A DNA stretch of 38,852 nucleotides, from the NCBI GenBank assembly GCA_024642625.1, contig JAHEAU010000005.1:1-38852 (forward strand), read 5' to 3'. Each line of letters starts with the position of its first letter. Position 1 is the stretch's first letter. Origin of the DNA: Lewinellaceae bacterium. GTDB lineage: Bacteria; Bacteroidota; Bacteroidia; Chitinophagales; Saprospiraceae. This document shows, piece by piece, positions 24,992 through 33,900 of the stretch. The notes under the pieces are model-generated. The model had not been told where the DNA came from. It ran no database searches and saw only the letters and a program-made list of their open reading frames with translations. The translations under genes and the position numbers were made by a program.

Positions 24992-26110
24992 ATGAAATTC
25001 TGGCAGATCCTCTTTCTATGTTTTGTGCTGGTTTTGAGTCTGACACAATGTAACACGGCCCGGCATATTCCTGACCAACCGACACAAGTAAAGACCGAGA
25101 CTTCGCATCCGACCAATATCATCTTGATGATCGGTGACGGCATGGGATTGACGCAGATCACAGCCGGGATGTACAGCAATAACAATCACCTTGAATTGGA
25201 GCGATTCATGCAGATAGGATTGCACAAATCACATGCCTATAATAAGCTGGTAACTGATTCTGCAGCAGGTGCAACTGCATTCTCTTGTGGCAAGAAAACG
25301 TACTACGGAGCCATTGGGGATGATGCAGATACCATTCCTTGTAAAACGATTATGGAAGTGGCCAAGGATCACGGTCTAGCAACCGGAATGGTCGTCAGTT
25401 CGACCATCGTCCATGCTACTCCGGCGGCCTTTATAGCTCACAATAAATATCGCAGAAATTATGAAGAAATCGCTGCAGCATTTCCAGGATCGGGGATTGA
25501 TTTTTTTGTCGGAGGAGGATTGAAGTTTTTCCAGAATCGCGAGTCTGATGGTCGAAATCTCTGTGCCGAATTGCGTTCAGAAGGGTATGTTATTCAGGAC
25601 TATTTCAATGATGATATTGATCATATTGATCCAGACCCTGAAAAACCGTTTGGCTTTTTTACTGCCAATGAGGATCCCCTGCCTGCTCTAGGAGGGCGAG
25701 ACTACCTTTTACCAGCGACGTCGGTTGGGATTTCGCATCTCCAACATCGATCGGAGAAGGGATTTTTCATGATGGTTGAAGGCTCACAAATTGACTGGGG
25801 CGGTCATGCCAACGACAGCCCGTACATTATTTCAGAAATGCTTGAATTTGATCAGATTATTGGCCGGGTATTGGATTTTGCAATCCAGACTCCCGGGACT
25901 TTGGTCATCGTTACTGCAGACCATGAGACTGGAGGCTATTCTATTCTCGAGAGTTCATCAATGAATGACTTGAAGACAGCATTTACAACAAAGGGACACA
26001 CTGCTGATCTTATCCCTGTTTTCGCATATGGACCTGGATCGGAATTATTCCAGGGCATTTATGACAACACAGCTATATATGATAAAATCATGACCGCAAT
26101 GGGTTGGTAA
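24992..26110 (+). CDS. Alkaline phosphatase, probable lipoprotein
   Basis: Exported metal-dependent phosphomonoesterase of the PhoA type, 372 residues. The signal peptide MKFWQILFLCFVLVLSLTQC may end in an atypical lipobox (C20, Gln at -1), suggesting outer-membrane anchoring, though ordinary cleavage is possible. Catalytic features: MIGDGMG (D49, metal), VTDSAAGATAFSCG (S90, phosphorylated nucleophile), HATPAAFIAHN, MMVEGSQIDWGGHANDSP, VIVTADHETGG and TKGHTADLIPVFAYGP. Its mRNA probably starts one base before the ATG. It converges on lipA with a 15-base gap. No pho box of a known type was recognised. Confidence 0.94.
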   Translation: MKFWQILFLCFVLVLSLTQCNTARHIPDQPTQVKTETSHPTNIILMIGDGMGLTQITAGMYSNNNHLELERFMQIGLHKSHAYNKLVTDSAAGATAFSCGKKTYYGAIGDDADTIPCKTIMEVAKDHGLATGMVVSSTIVHATPAAFIAHNKYRRNYEEIAAAFPGSGIDFFVGGGLKFFQNRESDGRNLCAELRSEGYVIQDYFNDDIDHIDPDPEKPFGFFTANEDPLPALGGRDYLLPATSVGISHLQHRSEKGFFMMVEGSQIDWGGHANDSPYIISEMLEFDQIIGRVLDFAIQTPGTLVIVTADHETGGYSILESSSMNDLKTAFTTKGHTADLIPVFAYGPGSELFQGIYDNTAIYDKIMTAMGW

Positions 26111-26125
26111 ACCGCTTGTGCCAGG

Positions 26126-26992
26126 CTAGAGAAGATGCCGTTCAGCGTGGTAGCTTGAACGAACCAGAGGGCCGCTTTCGACGTACATCAAGCCGAGTTT
26201 CAGGCCCAGTTCTTTGTACTCCGCAAATTGGTCTGGGTGGACATACTCCGCAACATCCAGGTGCATTTTTGTCGGCTGAAGATATTGGCCAATGGTCAGG
26301 ATATCACATCCATGATGGACCAAATCTTCCATGATAGCAACCACCTCTTCAGGCGTCTCTCCGACGCCAACCATGATGCCTGATTTGGTCCGATGGCCAG
26401 CATCTTTAGTACGTTGAATTTGTTCAAGGCTACGCTCATATTTAGCTTGAGGTCGAACCAGACGATACAAGCGCTTCACCGTTTCCATGTTATGACTGAT
26501 CACTTCTTGTCCTGCATTGATCATCCGATCCAATGCATCCCAATTAGCTTTAACATCCGGTATCAATGTCTCGATCGTGGTAGTTGGCGAACTTTCTTTG
26601 ATTTGGCGAACAGTTTGATACCAAATTTCTGCACCCCTGTCCTTGAGTTCATCTCGATTGACGCTCGTGATCACTGCATGTTTGACGCCCATCAGCCGAA
26701 TGGCTTCTGCTACACGGCGAGGTTCATCTTCATCATATTCATTGGGCCGTCCCGTTTTGACGGCGCAAAAAGAGCAGGATCGAGTACATGTATTTCCCAG
26801 GATCATGAAGGTTGCTGTTCCCGCACCCCAACATTCACCCATATTGGGACAATTACCGCTTTGACAAATCGTGTGCAACCGATGATCATCAACAATTTCA
26901 CGAACCATGCGATAATTCTCACCTGTCGGTAATTTGACACGGAGCCAATCCGGCTTTTTCCTGCGAGGTTCAACTATTGGAAGTTCTAGCAT
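26126..26992 (-). CDS. lipA: Lipoyl synthase
   Basis: Radical SAM enzyme that inserts two sulfurs into octanoyl groups of lipoate-dependent dehydrogenase subunits. The auxiliary 4Fe-4S cluster cysteines are C43, C48, C54 ([12 protein letters not shown]) and the radical SAM cluster is C69, C73, C76 ([10 protein letters not shown]). [29 protein letters not shown] and the terminal RSSYHAE motif with the cluster-binding Ser are present. 288 residues is normal. It starts only four bases after the stop of the outer-membrane barrel gene, so both share a transcript. No lipB lies in the window. Confidence 0.97.
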   Translation of the reverse strand: MLELPIVEPRRKKPDWLRVKLPTGENYRMVREIVDDHRLHTICQSGNCPNMGECWGAGTATFMILGNTCTRSCSFCAVKTGRPNEYDEDEPRRVAEAIRLMGVKHAVITSVNRDELKDRGAEIWYQTVRQIKESSPTTTIETLIPDVKANWDALDRMINAGQEVISHNMETVKRLYRLVRPQAKYERSLEQIQRTKDAGHRTKSGIMVGVGETPEEVVAIMEDLVHHGCDILTIGQYLQPTKMHLDVAEYVHPDQFAEYKELGLKLGLMYVESGPLVRSSYHAERHLL

Positions 26993-26996
26993 GTAC

Positions 26997-27782
26997 TTAA
27001 GATCGTTTACCGATGTGCAAAGTTAGAAAGAGGTTGAAGAAGTAAGGTTTATTGTCTTCAACCATAATCGGCACATTTCTGGGAAAAACATCTACCAAGA
27101 GGCCGGCATCAATGGCCATCACATACTCATCAAAAGCACCGAATGCGAAGTGGGCTGCCACCTGGCCATGAACGCCTGGGACAAAAGACATTTCACTCAA
27201 TCCTGTAGTAAAAAATGTACCCCCGTAAATGCTGTAGGGATCAAGGAATAACTCTCTATCTTCTTCTGAATATTTCTTAGTGACTACGACGTAACTATTA
27301 TTGTCCTGACGCTCAACCAGCCGCAAATAATATGGTTTCAGCATACCCAAGGTCAGCCCTCCTTGATAGCTATAACCGACGGCCAATCCTTTTCTCTTTG
27401 CTTTTTCCGAAAAATACCGCTTTACACCGTATCCGCCTCGCAGTACATAAAAACTATTCCGCTTGCCATAGACATAAGGTCTTGGCGTTTCACCACGAAA
27501 AACTGCCGCAAGGTCATTGCTTTGCCGGGTCTCCTTATGATGACGCATATAGCCGAGTTCCAGGCCGTAATAGGTTGTCTTGTAATAGGTCTTTATCTTT
27601 CCCCTGTACCAGCCAAATGTCATCCCCCGGGGATGAATACGATAGGTCAGCACTCCCTCCTTATTATACAGAATGCCGACTTGGGATGGCACCTCTGCTT
27701 TGGGTTGCAGCGTGACCTGACTATGGACTGAACATCCAACCAGGATCAGTATCACACTGGCCATAAGGCGGCGAAAATCCAT
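26997..27782 (-). CDS. Conserved Bacteroidota outer-membrane beta-barrel-like protein
   Basis: Exported protein rich in alternating Tyr/Gly strands: [96 protein letters not shown] and a last strand [13 protein letters not shown]. This resembles a widespread Bacteroidota family of unknown function. I use ATG 27782 ([22 protein letters not shown]), which gives a compact signal peptide; ATGs at 27800 and 27806 are alternatives. LVGC could be a lipobox, but a barrel with a plain signal peptidase I site after SVHS is equally plausible. Coupled to lipA by a four-base gap. Confidence 0.78.
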   Translation of the reverse strand: MDFRRLMASVILILVGCSVHSQVTLQPKAEVPSQVGILYNKEGVLTYRIHPRGMTFGWYRGKIKTYYKTTYYGLELGYMRHHKETRQSNDLAAVFRGETPRPYVYGKRNSFYVLRGGYGVKRYFSEKAKRKGLAVGYSYQGGLTLGMLKPYYLRLVERQDNNSYVVVTKKYSEEDRELFLDPYSIYGGTFFTTGLSEMSFVPGVHGQVAAHFAFGAFDEYVMAIDAGLLVDVFPRNVPIMVEDNKPYFFNLFLTLHIGKRS

Positions 27783-27865
27783 AGTTATTGTCGGTGGCAT
27801 ATGCATTGAATGATTAAAATTAAGGATATTTCCAGTTCTGTTCCATCTGGAGTTGAAATTGATCC

Positions 27866-29158
27866 ATGAATAAACCGGATATCCTTGTTTTCTCTCACAT
27901 TGACCATCCCAGACTGAACTATATTCTAGACTGGATCATCTGCGATTGTTGGAAGCAAACATATCTTCTGACAACTGACGAAAAAATGGCTCTCGAGTGG
28001 TCTGGTCCCCGACTAGCCTATACTCCTGTTGACCCACACATCAGACCCTGGATCGTCGCAGATAGCTCTGGTTTCAGTGATCATAACAACGTGTCACCCA
28101 ATGATGTTGTCTGGAAGGATGATCATCCCTGGATATTTTATCAACCAGACACTCAAGCATCATTACCTGCAGACATATTGGCTGGGGCCTTCTGGTTTTT
28201 AAGTCGAGTGGAAGAATATGGATCCGTTCATCCGGATAGTCATGGTCGTTTTCCTGCTTATGAAAGCCTTGCTTATGTGTGCAAATTTCTAGATCGTCCG
28301 ATTGTTGATGAATGGATGCTCCTCTTAAGGAATTTGATCGCTGAGGAATATGCTGAATGGTCAGTTCACGAAGATACTTTCTCTATTCAAGCCACATATG
28401 ACATTGACTTTGCCTGGCGATACTTACACAAGCCTCCAATTGAACAGGTAAGAACGCTGATGCGAGATCTTCTTAAAGAAGGGCCAATTGTTTTTTGGAA
28501 AGGATTGCGCACAGTATACGGCATTCAGCATGACCCATATGATCTTTATGAAGTCTGGAAGAATCAGGATCCTGTGCTTTTCTTTCCGCTTGGTGATAAA
28601 AGTTATTTTGATAGAAACCATTCCTGGTCACAGAATGAGTACCAGTCTTTGATCAGGGCAAGTGCAGAAGTCATGCAAATTGGCATCCATCCATCATATG
28701 AATCAATGAGGGAACCAGATCGCCTTACAGAAGAGATCCATCGTTTTGAGCAAATAACCGGTCAATTGCCTATCCGCAGTCGCCAACATTACTTGCGCTT
28801 TTCCATACCTGAAACTTTTCGAATGCTCGAAGAATATGGGATAAGAGAAGAGTGGAGCATGGGTTATGCCGATCAACCAGGTTTTCGCGCAGGTACTTCC
28901 CATTCGTTTTTATGGTATGATCTTATTGGCAATCGTCCAGGGCAACTTCGGATTTTTCCGTTTCAAGTTATGGATACAACCTTGCTGCACTACCTTAAAT
29001 TAACACCAGCCAAAGCAAAGCTTCTTTTGGATGACCTGATTTCAACCACCCAAAGGACCAGTGGCCAACTAACTACATTAGCACACAATAACAGTATGGC
29101 CGGGGTAGATCAAATCTGGAAAGGATGGCAGGAGATCTGGCCTATACAACAAAGATGA
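27866..29158 (+). CDS. Polysaccharide deacetylase-like protein (DUF7033 type)
   Basis: A 430-residue protein without a signal peptide. The first ~190 residues are an N-terminal domain found in Bacteroidota deacetylase-like proteins (ILAGAFWFLSRVEEYGSVHPDSHGRFPAYESLAYVCKFLDRPIVDEW). The rest is a degenerate NodB-type barrel: QATYDIDFAWRYL supplies the Asp pair, and MQIGIHPSYES carries a His; the remaining metal-site residues are not obvious. I infer an activity on a cell-envelope glycan, which is uncertain. It ends 88 bases before upp. Confidence 0.82.
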   Translation: MNKPDILVFSHIDHPRLNYILDWIICDCWKQTYLLTTDEKMALEWSGPRLAYTPVDPHIRPWIVADSSGFSDHNNVSPNDVVWKDDHPWIFYQPDTQASLPADILAGAFWFLSRVEEYGSVHPDSHGRFPAYESLAYVCKFLDRPIVDEWMLLLRNLIAEEYAEWSVHEDTFSIQATYDIDFAWRYLHKPPIEQVRTLMRDLLKEGPIVFWKGLRTVYGIQHDPYDLYEVWKNQDPVLFFPLGDKSYFDRNHSWSQNEYQSLIRASAEVMQIGIHPSYESMREPDRLTEEIHRFEQITGQLPIRSRQHYLRFSIPETFRMLEEYGIREEWSMGYADQPGFRAGTSHSFLWYDLIGNRPGQLRIFPFQVMDTTLLHYLKLTPAKAKLLLDDLISTTQRTSGQLTTLAHNNSMAGVDQIWKGWQEIWPIQQR

Positions 29159-29189
29159 TCCAGGTCAGCGGCTCAGATAACCCGACATC

Positions 29190-29221
29190 CTTGTTCACTG
29201 TCTACCAATCACCTATCTTGG
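29190..29221 (+). promoter_or_regulatory. upp: Possible upp promoter
   Basis: CTTG, a 20-base spacer and TATCTTGG (29214-29221), each with one mismatch. It would give a leader of about 22 bases before ATG 29247. Weak on sequence alone. Confidence 0.25.
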
Positions 29222-29246
29222 CTCCGTACCACAGAATGAATCCACG

Positions 29247-29897
29247 ATGATCCACTTACTGTCAGATACACCCTCTATTCTCGGACAGTTTATTGCCGAG
29301 ATGCGTGATGTTCATATTCAAGCCGACTCGTTGCGATTCCGCACGAATATGGAACGCATTGGTCAGATCATGGCTTATGAAATCAGTAAAACATTACCTA
29401 CCAAAGATCTTCAGGTAGAAACGCCACTCGGTCAGGCAGCTTCTGTTGTACCATTAAACAATGTAGTTCTTGGTTGTATCCTGAGAGCTGGATTACCCTT
29501 TCAACAAGGGATGCACCGGACATTTGACCGGGCAGGAAATGCTTTTATCAGTGCCTATCGAAAGCACCACAAAGACGGGACATTTGATATCAATGTCGAA
29601 TATGTCTCTTGCCCTGATCTAACAGACAAAATCCTGATTCTGGCCGACCCAATGCTGGCGACTGGATCCTCAATGGTTAAAACAGTGGAAGCACTTGCTG
29701 CATTTGGCCGCCCAAAAGAGATCCATTTTGCAGCCATTATTGCAGCCCGGGAAGGGTTGGATTTTGTCCGTCGGATGCATCCTAAATCACATATTTGGTT
29801 GGCTGCCTTGGATGAAGAATTGACTGCCAAGGCGTTTATTGTTCCAGGTCTTGGAGACGCTGGTGATCTTGCTTACGGCTTGAAGATTCAGGAATAG
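29247..29897 (+). CDS. upp: Uracil phosphoribosyltransferase
   Basis: Pyrimidine salvage enzyme converting uracil and PRPP to UMP. The 216 residues are normal length. The PRPP loop is ILADPMLATGSSMVKTVEAL, the uracil-binding C-terminal signature is GLGDAGDLAYGLK, and LGCILRAGLPFQQGMHRTF forms the N-terminal active-site part. ATG 29247 is the only start that retains the LLSDTPSILGQFIAEMRD N-terminus without extension. It lies between the deacetylase-like gene and the symporter gene, 62 bases ahead of the latter. Confidence 0.96.
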   Translation: MIHLLSDTPSILGQFIAEMRDVHIQADSLRFRTNMERIGQIMAYEISKTLPTKDLQVETPLGQAASVVPLNNVVLGCILRAGLPFQQGMHRTFDRAGNAFISAYRKHHKDGTFDINVEYVSCPDLTDKILILADPMLATGSSMVKTVEALAAFGRPKEIHFAAIIAAREGLDFVRRMHPKSHIWLAALDEELTAKAFIVPGLGDAGDLAYGLKIQE

Positions 29898-29959
29898 TCA
29901 ACCTACTCAGCTCCTTTTTATATTCGTGGCTGTTCAACTACCTTGGTTGATCTATTTAT

Positions 29960-31489
29960 ATGCCACCCTCTCAATTTATGAACCAACTCACGCCTTCACT
30001 TATCGGGATGATCATTATCGGATACTTTGGTATCCTTTTTTTGATTTCCCGCTTTACAGGAAAAAAGACCGACAATGCTACCTTTTTTCTGGCCGGTCGC
30101 AAAACACATTGGATCTGGATTGCGATCGGTATGATTGGGGCATCTTTATCCGGGGTCACATTTATTTCCATCCCGGGCGTGGTAGGTACAGATGGGATGA
30201 ACAGCAATTTCTCCTATTTTCAGGTCGTTCTGGGTTATCTACTGGGATATTCTGTGATCGCTCTAGTGCTTTTACCACTGTATTATCGCATGAATTTAAC
30301 CACCATTTACGGTTATTTGGAAAGGCGATTCGGAACGACAAGCTACAAGACCGGAGCTGCTTTTTTCTTGTTGAGCCGGATAATCGGCTCATCTTTTCGT
30401 TTGTTTCTGGTGGCCATGGTCCTGGATCAGTTTGTCCTTGGACCAATGGGCATTCCATTTTGGGTGACGGTGGCAATCAGCATTTTTCTCATCTGGACAT
30501 ACACCCAACACAATGGCATGCAAACAATCATTTTCACGGATGTCTTACAGACCGTTTTCATGCTTTCCGCTGTTGGCTTGACGATTTATTACATCGGAAG
30601 AGAATTAGGTGGTGGACCTTTAGAAGCCCTCTCAATGGTCAAGGAAAGTGATTACAGCCACGTGTTTTCTTTTTCAGGAGGCTGGTCAGATCCAAACAAC
30701 TTTTTCAAGCAATTTTTTAGCGGAGCATTGATTACAATCGTCATGACTGGCCTGGACCAGGATATGATGCAGAAGAATCTGGCCTGCAGAACTTTAGGTG
30801 AATCCCAAAAAAACATGTTCACTTTCTGCATCGTCCTCGTGGTGGCGAATCTTATGTTTCTCAGTATGGGCGCCCTACTTTATCTCTATGTAGATCATAT
30901 ACAACTTGTTTTGCCAGCTAAAAGCGACCAATTGTATCCAATGTTGGCATTGCAATATTTACCAACTGCTGTTGGTGTCGCATTTATTATTGGCTTGATT
31001 GCAGCTGCCTATTCCAGTGCTGATTCTGCATTGACAGCATTAACGACTTCTTTTTGCGTTGATTTCCTGGGAATGGAGAAAAGCAGGCGTTCTGAATCCA
31101 GTCAGATTCAAACCCGACGTTGGGTCCACCTGGCTATGTCTGTCGTCCTTTTTCTTGTCATTCTGGGCTTTTCCATGATCCACAATGATGCTGTGATTAC
31201 GAAACTATTTGAAGTGGCCGGATATACATACGGACCAATCCTTGGTTTATTCGCCTTTGGTATACTTACGAATCGGCAGGTTAAAGACAAATGGGTCTTG
31301 CCACTTGCCATAGTGGCTCCAGTAATGACGTGGGTTCTGAATACTTGGTCTGATGTCCTGCTTGCAGGATTTAAACTCGGTTTTCTGGTAATTGCTGTCA
31401 ACGGTTTGTTGATGTTCATCGGCTTATGGATCATCTCACATCCGACTGATGATTTTAACCAGGTCATGATTAAACAAACGATTGATTAG
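29960..31489 (+). CDS. Sodium/solute symporter (SSS family)
   Basis: Inner-membrane transporter of the SSS family with about 13 membrane segments and 509 residues. Family features: IGYFGILFLISRFTGKKTDNATFFLAGRKTHWIWIAIGMIGASLSGVTFISIPG, MNLTTIYGYLERRFG, LDQDMMQKNLACRTLGESQKNM and AAYSSADSALTALTTSFCVDF. The substrate cannot be assigned; sugar, nucleoside or carboxylate are all possible, and its position after upp hints at but does not show a nucleoside link. ATG 29978 (MNQLTPSLIG) is an alternative start. Its TAG stop interlocks with the stop of the convergent glycosyltransferase (TTAG). Confidence 0.93.
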   Translation: MPPSQFMNQLTPSLIGMIIIGYFGILFLISRFTGKKTDNATFFLAGRKTHWIWIAIGMIGASLSGVTFISIPGVVGTDGMNSNFSYFQVVLGYLLGYSVIALVLLPLYYRMNLTTIYGYLERRFGTTSYKTGAAFFLLSRIIGSSFRLFLVAMVLDQFVLGPMGIPFWVTVAISIFLIWTYTQHNGMQTIIFTDVLQTVFMLSAVGLTIYYIGRELGGGPLEALSMVKESDYSHVFSFSGGWSDPNNFFKQFFSGALITIVMTGLDQDMMQKNLACRTLGESQKNMFTFCIVLVVANLMFLSMGALLYLYVDHIQLVLPAKSDQLYPMLALQYLPTAVGVAFIIGLIAAAYSSADSALTALTTSFCVDFLGMEKSRRSESSQIQTRRWVHLAMSVVLFLVILGFSMIHNDAVITKLFEVAGYTYGPILGLFAFGILTNRQVKDKWVLPLAIVAPVMTWVLNTWSDVLLAGFKLGFLVIAVNGLLMFIGLWIISHPTDDFNQVMIKQTID

Positions 31490-32433
31490 ACAGTTTGCTG
31501 CCGATTATCTATGATCTGATCCACAATATAATTGGGGCGTTTCCGCACAGCGTCCAGCGTTCGCCATAAATATTCGCCCAGGATACCCAACGCAATCATC
31601 TGGAACGAAGAAACAAATAAGATGACCATCATCAAGGCTGACCATCCTTCTACATCGATCAAACCCATCATCCGGGCAATCAAAATATAGAGGGCATACC
31701 CAATCGCCAAAACACCCAAGAACAGCCCACTGAAACTGATCAAACGGATGGGAAAGAAGGAGAAGGCAATAAACGAATCAATAAATAGCTTCACCTTTTT
31801 TGATGTTGTCCATCTTGACTTTCCAATCTCACGTTCTTGCCGAACATAAGGAATGCTGACGTAAGGGTACCCCATCCATGGCAAGAGGAACAATGTATTG
31901 GTGTTCTTCTCATTCATGTTGACGACCTCTTCACAGAGCGTACGATCAAAAAGGACAAAATCGAATCCTCCAGGAGGAATGTTTTTCAATGCAAATTGAC
32001 GGATCAAGCCATGAAATGTCTGTGCCAGAATCCGTTTGACTAACCCCTCTTTTCTCCGCTGTCGATTGGCCATGACCAGTTTCAGGCCTTGTTGCCAATA
32101 GTCGAACATTTGTGGGATCAATTCAGGAGGATCCTGCAAGTCAGCTGATATCACGGTACAACAGTCTCCTTCAGCAAGACGCATCCCAGCCAGTATCGCA
32201 TTGTATGAGCCAACATTTCCAGCTAATTTGATTACTACAATTTTATCGGGATAAGTTTTTTGTAAGCTTTGCAGAGCCATTAACGTCTTATCTGCTGATC
32301 CATCATCCACAAAGAGATATTCCACCCTAGTTCCAGCAGGTAACTTATTCTCAATGGCCTGTAAACGCGCAAAGGTGACAGGGATATTCTCCTCGTTGAA
32401 ATAACAGGGTATAATGATGGATATCAGTGCCAT
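31486..32433 (-). CDS. GT2 glycosyltransferase, GtrB/DPM1-like
   Basis: Membrane-anchored inverting glycosyltransferase that probably moves a sugar from a nucleotide donor to polyprenyl phosphate. The GT-A domain shows SIIIPCYFNEENIPVTFARL, VEYLFVDDGSADKTL, GNVGSYNAILAGM and SADLQDPPELI (nucleotide/metal-binding acidic motifs). Two C-terminal membrane helices follow (ISFSGLFLGVLAIGYALYILIARMM and ALMMVILFVSSFQMIALGILGEYLWRTL). Length 315 is typical. It begins immediately after the stop of the GT-C-like gene, which would be a natural user of a lipid-linked sugar; that link is inference. Confidence 0.93.
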   Translation of the reverse strand: MALISIIIPCYFNEENIPVTFARLQAIENKLPAGTRVEYLFVDDGSADKTLMALQSLQKTYPDKIVVIKLAGNVGSYNAILAGMRLAEGDCCTVISADLQDPPELIPQMFDYWQQGLKLVMANRQRRKEGLVKRILAQTFHGLIRQFALKNIPPGGFDFVLFDRTLCEEVVNMNEKNTNTLFLLPWMGYPYVSIPYVRQEREIGKSRWTTSKKVKLFIDSFIAFSFFPIRLISFSGLFLGVLAIGYALYILIARMMGLIDVEGWSALMMVILFVSSFQMIALGILGEYLWRTLDAVRKRPNYIVDQIIDNRQQTV

Positions 32434-33900
32434 TTACAAGTTCTTTTTTACAGAAGAGTCAGTCCTTCCAATGGTTTGGATGAGGCCAAATCGCCAGGTT
32501 AATGCAAGAAATGCGACAACCCCGCCCAAACTCAACATTTGAGTAAACCAGGTATTCTGATTCATCCATGGACCATGATATCGAAAATATCGCTGTGCCG
32601 GTTCAATTAGAAACTGACCGTCCAAATTGCCTGCTTCTGTGGCAAAGTGAACCCACCATGGTGCCGCAAGCCAAAGTCCAAGGATGATAATAACCAACAA
32701 AATGGGATTAAATCGCCAATAGTTGTCAATTACCACCAGAAACAGAAAAACAATCCAGGGCAGCACCTGCATCAATTGTCGTGTCTCTGACCCCAATGCC
32801 ATTCCTAATGTGACGACAGTTAAAAGCCATGGGCCTGGCCCAAACTGTTGAATGATTCGGTGAACAAAAGGGCTGGCAAACAGGCCAATAAGGACAATTC
32901 CAGGGATATAGGTAAAATGTGCAATCAGAAATCCTCCAGGATAAGTGACAGATTGCTGCACGAGTAAATGGAGATAAGAAAGTGCTGTTTGCGGCACTTC
33001 CTCATCACCCGCATACTGGTAAATGATCCATTGGACCAAAAGAATAACTATTGCAAATGGGAAAAGCCAGAGCCATTGGATTGTTTTAAATTGCCTGAGC
33101 ATAGAAGGTAAAGTCCGAACCTGTTGACCAACCCACCATAAATACCCCAGGACAATCAAAAGGGAGAAAGGCAACAGATTCAATCTGACCGACTGCGAAA
33201 AACTGGGAGGTTCGAAAAATACACCAGGGGTTGATTGCCATACCCAAAACCAAATAATCATGAAAAGAATCGGTGAAATCAGTGCCCACCAAATGTTCAA
33301 TACCGGTTCTTCTTGCTTTGCCATTTTAAGTGACCCGGGCAAAAGCAGTAGCCCATAGACCCACATAGTTGGACCGACAAAAGCACCAAGCAGTAAAGAG
33401 AAAAGCAGGGCGAAGCGCCATCCTTTAACCCAAAAGAATACTGCCCATAAGCCAATAGCGAAGGCTGGTATATCTGCCAAAATCGGATAAAAGAGGCTCA
33501 TTTTCATGAAGGGCATACTGAAGAATATCGCTGCAAACCCAAGCCAAATAGTGTCATTAAACCAATGTGCCGACCAGGCTAGCATGAAAAATGCAATGAT
33601 GGCCAATCCGGCAAAAAACATATTGACTAGCCGGTATGCCTGTATCACCTGTTCTTGAGTGCGCTCTAATCCGGCGCCTTTCATCACCCAATACAATGCT
33701 GCAGGAATCAACATCCGCTGCATTCGATAGGTATTGATTGCACCCTGTTCAATAGCTTCTGGAAGGAATTGAGTATACATACCATACATGTTTCCATCCC
33801 AGCCAAATCCATTATGAACGGGTATCGTATCTGTATCCCAGTTCCAAATTAATGGCACTGAAAAGAGCAGAAAAAGGCCGGTCAACCATAGCCATTTCAT
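32434..33900 (-). CDS. Polytopic membrane protein, GT-C glycosyltransferase-like
   Basis: A 488-residue integral membrane protein with about ten or more hydrophobic segments. The first large loop after helix 1 contains DTDTIPVHNGFGWDGNMYGMYTQF, an acidic position where lipid-sugar-dependent GT-C transferases carry their catalytic Asp. I do not recognise a specific family, and no sequence feature fixes donor or acceptor. It overlaps the DegT-type gene by four bases and abuts the GT2 gene, placing it in the surface-glycan operon. Confidence 0.8.
   Translation of the reverse strand: MKWLWLTGLFLLFSVPLIWNWDTDTIPVHNGFGWDGNMYGMYTQFLPEAIEQGAINTYRMQRMLIPAALYWVMKGAGLERTQEQVIQAYRLVNMFFAGLAIIAFFMLAWSAHWFNDTIWLGFAAIFFSMPFMKMSLFYPILADIPAFAIGLWAVFFWVKGWRFALLFSLLLGAFVGPTMWVYGLLLLPGSLKMAKQEEPVLNIWWALISPILFMIIWFWVWQSTPGVFFEPPSFSQSVRLNLLPFSLLIVLGYLWWVGQQVRTLPSMLRQFKTIQWLWLFPFAIVILLVQWIIYQYAGDEEVPQTALSYLHLLVQQSVTYPGGFLIAHFTYIPGIVLIGLFASPFVHRIIQQFGPGPWLLTVVTLGMALGSETRQLMQVLPWIVFLFLVVIDNYWRFNPILLVIIILGLWLAAPWWVHFATEAGNLDGQFLIEPAQRYFRYHGPWMNQNTWFTQMLSLGGVVAFLALTWRFGLIQTIGRTDSSVKKNL

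Noticed and set aside
26393-26932. 179-codon plus-strand ORF
   Set aside because: Antisense to lipA, whose cysteine motifs are clear on the other strand.
29926-30651. 241-codon plus-strand ORF
   Set aside because: A frame-shifted shadow of the symporter gene; low-complexity aromatic/His-rich translation typical of a wrong frame.
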